Assembly (NCBI GenBank): GCA_024699855.1 | Contig: JAMPIQ010000001.1 | Coordinates: forward strand, 10,478,001 to 10,542,000 | Length of the DNA: 64,000 nucleotides | Direction: 5' to 3' | Origin: Aphelenchoides besseyi | Lineage: Eukaryota > Nematoda > Chromadorea > Rhabditida > Aphelenchoididae | In this document: one piece after another, positions 56,642 to 64,000 of the stretch | How the letters are laid out: each line of letters opens with the position of its first letter | Numbering within the stretch: position 1 is the stretch's first letter | The notes under the pieces: model-generated | Told to the model about the DNA's origin: nothing | What the model saw: the letters and a program-made list of their open reading frames with translations, nothing else | Databases searched by the model: none | Translations under genes and position numbers: made by a program

Positions 56642-57872
56642 ATGAGATTACTTTCTCCAAACTCCAGATTTTGTTGTGTCACTGAAAATTGGCGACCAAC
56701 CGTTTCGAGTGGAAAAAGTTTGAAAGAGCGAGCTGCCGATCGCTCACCACAACCTTCCGAGTTCATTTGCCGCTACATACCGCAAATGTCCGAAAATTTT
56801 ACTCACGACGATCTGTTGAAAACATTTCTGAAGCTGAAATCGTTGGGTAATGACAAGTTTTGGTGAGTTAAAGGAGCGAAAAAGTGGTTCTGAGTTTTTC
56901 AGTTCAACCCATCAACTTCCGGGTAAGAAAAACGGTCGGAGAGTCTACGGCGGCCAAGTAGTTGGACAAGTGAGTTGAAGCTTTTCGGCTCAATAATCAC
57001 GGATTCAGGCTCTGATGGCAGCAAATGCAACGGCTCCGCCGGGATTTCATTGTCATTCTTTGCACTGCAACTTCTTAGCTGCAGGTTCGGTTTCTCTCTC
57101 GACTTCTTTTTCGTATTCTCGTGGATTTCAGCCGACAAAGACATCCCGATCAACTACACGGTGATTCGGGCACGTGATGGACGTTCGTTTTGCTCCCGTC
57201 TGGTTCAAGCACATCAGAAGGATACCTGCGTTTTCACGGCTCAAATTTCGTTTCATGTCGAAGAAGCGGATTCAATTTCCCATTCGCCGGAGATGCCGAA
57301 ACTGCCGCCGCCCGAAGACTGTGAATCCTCTACCGCGTTCTTTCAACGGTCCGAATTTGATTTGAATTCTAAAGAAACGGATTTTCAGTTTGATCGAAAA
57401 TCCCGATTCAGTGAGTGAGGGCGGAAAGAAGGCGGCCGAAGCGTATCGTCAGATTCTTCATTTGCCCGAACTTTTCGATGTTCGAATCATCAAACCACGC
57501 GAATTCGTGCACATGCCCACGAATCGACCGATGAAGTTCGCTATTTGGGTTCGATGTAACGCCGAAATGGGCGACGCAAACTTCCGTGTTCACCATTGTA
57601 TTGCCGCCTTTATCAGCGACTGTGCTCCCGTTGGAACGCCGATTTGCGCCAACGCAGCCGCCGGATTTCAGTTGGGAATGGCGGCCAGTTTGGACCACTC
57701 GATGTGGATTCATCGACAGTCATTCCGAATGGACCAGGACTGGCTTCTCTACGAAACGGAATCGACGGTTGGTGCCGGTGGTCGAGCGCTGATTCACGGT
57801 AGAATGTGGGCTCGAGGCGAACTCGTTTTGTCCACCGCTCAAGAAATCCTAGTACGTGGTGAACGTAAATAA
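56642..57872 (+). CDS. ACOT8: acyl-CoA thioesterase II, ACOT8-like
   Basis: Double hotdog TesB/ACOT8 thioesterase. Four or five exons. Motifs: GRRVYGGQVVGQALMAA, HCHSLHCNFLAAG, INYTVIRARDGRSFCSRLVQ, VFTAQISFH, the catalytic region LGMAASLDHSMWIH, and WLLYETESTVGAGGRALIHG with GRMWARGELVLSTAQE. The usual ACOT8 ends in a peroxisomal SKL-like tripeptide; this one ends GERK, and its start at 56642 gives a 50-residue N-terminal extension before MSENFTHDDL, so location is not obvious. A start at the later ATG would match the usual length. Probably downstream gene of an operon with MRPS30; its 3' end meets EARS2 tail to tail, 75 bases apart. Confidence 0.9.
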
Positions 57873-57947
57873 AACCATTTATTTGCACAAAAATAATCCC
57901 GCAATTCGTTCTGACTAAACAACTAAAAACCGCTGATCCAGTAGTCT

Positions 57948-59828
<1,881 letters not shown>

Positions 59829-59928
59829 TCAAATCAAGGCAAAGACAAAGAAATCTTCTTTATTAGAAAGACAATTAATTACAAACAGAAAAAAAGCATT
59901 AGAAATTGAAGAGCACGAGATTCATTGG

Positions 59929-61793
59929 TTAATGTCGACGACGACGAGCTGACTGATCTTCGGGTTGTGCTTCCTGTTGAAGTGGTGGGTTCTCGGCTGC
60001 CGAGTCGACATAGAAATCGCGAACCTTTCCACCGCCAATGGGCACTGTTTTCGTCAACTAAACAAGGCTAATCGAACAGATATTGCGGTTTCGAACTCAC
60101 GGATGAATACTGAGCCCATTTAACTGACAACCAAACACAACCAAAAGTGCTAACAGCCTAAAGAACAATTGATAAGATCAACTAACGTCGAACCAAACCA
60201 AAACAAGCACCCAAACGGTAATGAACATGATTTTCATTCGCGGCAATTGGCGACGTCCGAATTTGACGCAAATCGCCAGTTCGAGCAAACAGACGGCCAA
60301 ATAGATCCAACATTGCATTCCCAGACGTTTGATCGATGGGTCGGTGACATAGACGTAATATTGACTAAAAACCCGATGAAGAACATTCAAATCAGAAACT
60401 ACCGGATAGTCGGCGCCGAGATCAAGGCGATGAAAATAATACGCCAAAAGACCACAGGATGCGACGTATCGACAGCAAAAACGTGTTTCAGAAAGAAAGT
60501 GTTCAACTCGCTGATCAACCAAACCATGATAAATAGAAACAAAGCGATCCAACGTCTAAGAGCAAAACTGTTGAACCAATCAACTTTGATCCACGACTCG
60601 GGAGTGAACTGCAAAACCGCCCGTTTGAATTTGCCGGTTTTGTTTTGAATGCAACTAAACGACGATTAGAAGTGAGCAGAAATAGCAGACCAACCGAATA
60701 CTCTCCCAGTGATAAGTCCGCATCTCCAACATTCGACAAATCAAAAGACCGATTGTGATGCCAAGACCGTTGCACAAAATGACGTCCAAGAAAATCGCAT
60801 CCCACCAACATTCTTGGAAGTTTGGAAGAAGATGAGCAAAAAAGACCTAAACACCACAAAGTGAAATAGAGTCTTTTTTCTAAGTTCACTTCGGTCAACT
60901 CCCACGCAATGCTGATATACCAACAGATGATCCAATGACGAATCAACAGAGCTTTCATGGCCCAACCAAGAAAATGACCAACAGCGAAAATGTCCATGTA
61001 ACTCCAAATTCTAGCTAACGAAACATCCGAGCAATTGACAGCATATTCCTAAACAGCAATTAGAATTGCGAATTCGAATACCTACTTTTTCGGATAGTTT
61101 CTCGTTTCCTAATCCGGCCGGATCAAACCAAGTGAGCACTTGTTTGATGTCTGCATGAGTTTGAAACAACACAAACTGAAGAATCAACGCATAGAGAACA
61201 CTCATCCCGAAAACAACGCGCCAAATCAACGGATGCGGTCGAATGAAGGGTCCGTTAGGGAATGCCATTGCACTCAAAACCAAAAATAACCCAACGGACG
61301 CCTTCAATCCGAAGTAAATGTTCTCATCGGTTGGAGAGTCATCTCTGGAATTCGATTCGAGGATTAAGAGACAATCCGTGAGCTTACAAATAGAACGCAT
61401 TGTAAAGCAAGTAGCCGGCCAAAACAACTAGCACCGTTATGGTATGTGGTTTGTAGAGAGCTTCCAGAGTAATGTCGTGGACTATTCTTTCGTTCACAGA
61501 ACGAAATCGAGTTCGCGCAATGTCCGTCATTGTACGTCGTCGACTGAAAATCTTCAATTTGTTTACGAATCACATGCAAAAGAAAGCAGCTGATCTGTTT
61601 GTAAACAAAAAGAAACTCTGCCGATCAAAGATCACCCACTACTACAACCACCTTACCCATCAGCACGTTCCCGCTTCCTACGGCCCAATTTCCGCTCGTC
61701 GTCGGTGATCGTCTGATCGTCGGATTCAGCGTCGTCCTCATCCGTGAGCTCGTAGTCGCCACTCGAAATCGAAGCACCGGGTTCGTTCGGCAT
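59929..61793 (-). CDS. pssy-1: phosphatidylserine synthase
   Basis: Base-exchange enzyme of the ER membrane that makes phosphatidylserine from PC or PE (PTDSS1/2, C. elegans PSSY-1). An acidic N-terminal tail ([17 protein letters not shown]) is followed by about nine transmembrane helices. Diagnostic stretches: [53 protein letters not shown], then [20 protein letters not shown] and [15 protein letters not shown]. These hold the conserved acidic and histidine residues of the PSS family. Short introns throughout. The tail is basic (RRRRH). Flanked on the same strand by the CH-domain gene (297 bases upstream) and EARS2 (181 bases downstream). Confidence 0.93.
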
Positions 61794-62089
61794 TTTCGAA
61801 CGAACTAGAAGATCGAAAGTTAACTTTTTCAAAATGTTCGCTGTTAAGCTGCCGGCTGATGAAACGGAATTCGAAAGCAAACGAAAAGCCAAAGCCGATG
61901 AGCGAAAAGCTTCCTTGTGAGAGATGTCGATTCGACGACTTTTCTGCTACTTTTTCGCATTTAATGGCGAATCACATTCACGAGTTCCTTTTCGCTTACG
62001 GTTCTAGAAACTTTTTATTTGAAGAATCAAAATTTGAGAATCAAACGTTGGAAACAAATGAGGACCGGCACTCTTTAGGGACCACGTAT

Positions 62090-63518
62090 TCACGAGCACA
62101 ATCGTTTTCGCAACGATAGAACCGTCTTGGCTGTGTGCTGCAAATTCTTCTTCTCCAGAACGTCTGCTGGATGACACAAAATTGTTTCCGGAACTCCGAT
62201 TTCACGACACGCTCCAACAAAACTTTCGATGTTCCGTCGTGCTCTTGTGATCGAAAGACTCTGAAATGGCACGTGAACTTGGAAGCTAACAACGTGGACT
62301 TACACTCGAACTCGACGGCCGAATTACAGTCGGGATGGCATTCGGTCGAATGGCATTCAGGAAGGCGCACAGAATCACGCCGTCGGCCAACTGAGCGGCG
62401 ATCTGATCGACGGCAATCGGCAGTTTAGCATCACCGAGAACGGACGACAAACAAGTTCGCATCTCGTTGATCAGAGTTGAAGTCGTGGATTGAGCCGACG
62501 AATCGCCTTCAACACTTTGCGCTTTCTTGATGGTTCCAATTGTAGGTGGTCGTGCGATCATCGACTTAGACATCGGTGTAGTTGTTCGCTTCGTTTCAAC
62601 AGTTGATTTGATTGGCTGACCATTTTGTGTTCGCAATGGTTCTTTTTGTCCGACGGGTTGAACTCGCGCTGTTGATATCATCGATTTGGTCATCGGTCGA
62701 CTTGTTGTGCTGGTGAGTCTCGGCTTTGGCTCACTTGTTTTTCCGGCCAGTGACAAAGTGGATCCCATGGGTGTTCGTTTGGCGGCTGGTCGTTGCAAAG
62801 TTGCCGATTTGACTGTTGAAGCAGTTGGAACACGAGTTCGCACAACCGCCGGTTTTTTCGGTTCAACTCGACTGGACGATTTGGTTGATTGGGTCGAGGC
62901 GGTGGTCTTCGTTGTGGAAACATTGGTTATAGGCTTAGTTTTGGCTGTTGCGGAGGCCCGAGTTGGCGATTTGGAAACCGCGTGATTGCCGTTCAAGTTG
63001 ATCGATACGGTCGATGTTTTGGAGACTGAAAGATTGGATAAGTCGAGAACAAAAGAAGAGCTATTGAACTTGATTTGAGAGGTTAGAAGCACACAGAAGA
63101 ACTTAAGAGAACGAAAAGAAGAAGAAGACAAACTTACTGGCCTCGTTGATGAGTTTAACGTCCACAGAAGTTGCTGCTAATTGTACGGAACTCGTCGATT
63201 CGTTTTCGACCAACGGCGACAAAACAGTAACGGGTTTTGAACGGAGCGATGAAGATGGAGAGATGTTGTTGTTACTCAAATCCATCAAACGATTCGCCTG
63301 TTGACCGTTGGCTTCTTCGAAAGTTCGTAAAATCTCTTCAGCCAACGCGCCGATTTTCGTTTGAGTTGTTTCGGTTGTGCCGTTGAGTTGCGGTAGCTAA
63401 ATAGCCGTCGAATCATTACCGTCAACTGCCTACTCACTTGTTGATAGAAATCGTCGCTAGTTGCATATCCCGAGTCCGTGCATCGCGCTCCACGAATCGA
63501 TCGAGATCGTCGTTCCAT
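62090..63518 (-). CDS. LRCH-type calponin-homology protein lacking LRRs
   Basis: The C-terminus carries a CH domain of the LRCH kind: TCLSSVLGDAKLPIAVDQIA, LADGVILCAFLNAIRPNAIP, then ARRNIESFVGACREIGVPET and LCHPADVLEKKNLQHT. LRCH proteins normally start with nine or so leucine-rich repeats. Here the coding region starts at the ATG 63518 (MERRSRSIRGARCTDSGYAT), 24 bases after a CTTTCAG that looks like a trans-splice site, and the next gene upstream ends 266 bases away, so no room is left for LRRs. The middle is a long Ser/Thr/Lys/Pro-rich region (SKSPTRASATAKTKPITNVS) with repeated MTKSMIS/MSKSMIA motifs, likely unstructured and phosphorylated. Confidence 0.75.
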
Positions 63519-63784
63519 TCGCCGCAACTCGGTAGTACAACGAATTTGACTGAAAGCGAAAACGTAAAAGAAATCAAAAGAAAGAAAGAAGAAGAAAGGA
63601 AACCACAGGACAACACTTAGATTCGAACTGACAACTCGATTTGACTTCAAATTGTCTTTCAATTAATCAACAAGACAACTAAGTACCTTTTTATCGTTTA
63701 ATCAACAAAAAATTGCAACAAATTGAAAGTAGAAGCGAGTTGTCATAGAAGTGATGAACAAGAGGTTAGTAAACAAAAGGAAGT

Positions 63785-64000
63785 TCAAACAATCAAATCA
63801 AGAAGTCCAAAAGCACAATCCATCAACAACCCAATGAAATACCACAAAGCCATAGGCAGCGAGAAGATCAACGAAAATAGACGGCCACTGCGTGCACAAT
63901 CCCAAATACCCAATGGCAAAGTAAACGATAGAAAGCCGAGAATCAACGCTGTGGTCCAATCGACGTGCAGTGGATCGGAAAACGGTCGCATAATCTCGAA
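63785..64000 (-). CDS. C-terminal part of a multi-pass membrane protein
   Basis: Truncated by the window edge. The visible 70 residues contain two or three hydrophobic helices (TALILGFLSFTLPLGIWD, LFSLIFSLPMALWYFIGLLM, CAFGLLDLIV) and end at the stop 63785. Family not recognised. Same strand as the CH-domain gene, 266 bases upstream of it, so possibly the first or a middle gene of the same operon. Confidence 0.6.
   Translation of the reverse strand, partial: FEIMRPFSDPLHVDWTTALILGFLSFTLPLGIWDCARSGRLFSLIFSLPMALWYFIGLLMDCAFGLLDLIV

Overview
The window is nuclear DNA of a compact animal genome, most likely a nematode outside Caenorhabditis. It carries about 31 gene calls on both strands. Most introns are 37-60 bases with GT...(T)TTCAG or TTTAG ends. 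Several start codons lie just behind an isolated TTTCAG or TTTAG, as expected for spliced-leader trans-splicing. The gene content also fits a nematode: IF1 of the mai-2 type, an RMD-1 homologue, a SH3BP5/REI-type RAB-11 activator, an NHX-5-type exchanger, ShKT domains, secreted galectin-like and aspartic-protease-like proteins. The species cannot be named from this sequence.

Layout. 1-9.0 kb: 3' end of DDX46 helicase (+), a cysteine-rich type I membrane protein (-), a CYP4-like P450 (-) and a small membrane-anchored basic protein (+). 9.0-12 kb: a perfect 199-base inverted repeat with tRNA-like polymerase III boxes, an SH2 remnant of a Fer-type kinase, and unassigned DNA. 12-21 kb: a secreted cysteine-rich protein with two alternative C-termini, a small membrane protein, a poorly resolved small gene and a four-finger C2H2 transcription factor with a large 5' region. 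21-34 kb: a housekeeping block of LHPP, RCC1L, TRMT6, SH3BP5, NHX-5-like exchanger, IF1 and RMD-1. 34-48 kb: secreted and membrane proteins, including an M13 peptidase-like protein without its HExxH motif, a tandem galectin-like protein and an aspartic-protease-like protein without its catalytic aspartates, together with mitochondrial ACOT9 and a leucine-rich secreted protein. 48-64 kb: ORC5, a tentative secreted gene, a tyrosine phosphatase, mL65/MRPS30, ACOT8, EARS2, phosphatidylserine synthase, a CH-domain protein resembling LRCH without leucine-rich repeats, and the end of a membrane protein.

Gene arrangement. The four minus-strand genes from 64.0 to 57.9 kb (membrane protein, CH protein, PSS, EARS2) are 181-297 bases apart. 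MRPS30 and ACOT8 are 94 bases apart. Both look like operons. LHPP/RCC1L and IF1/RMD-1 are divergent pairs with under 180 bases between starts. Mitochondrial functions recur: RCC1L, IF1, ACOT9, MRPS30, EARS2.

No unmistakably new system is present. The best candidates for novelty are the decayed-active-site secreted proteins at 34-42 kb, the gene at 12-13.7 kb with a His-rich or Cys-rich tail, the CH protein without LRRs, and the inverted tRNA-related repeat. Several conserved genes contain single-base frame breaks, three of them at runs of six or seven identical bases. These more likely reflect residual sequence errors than biology.
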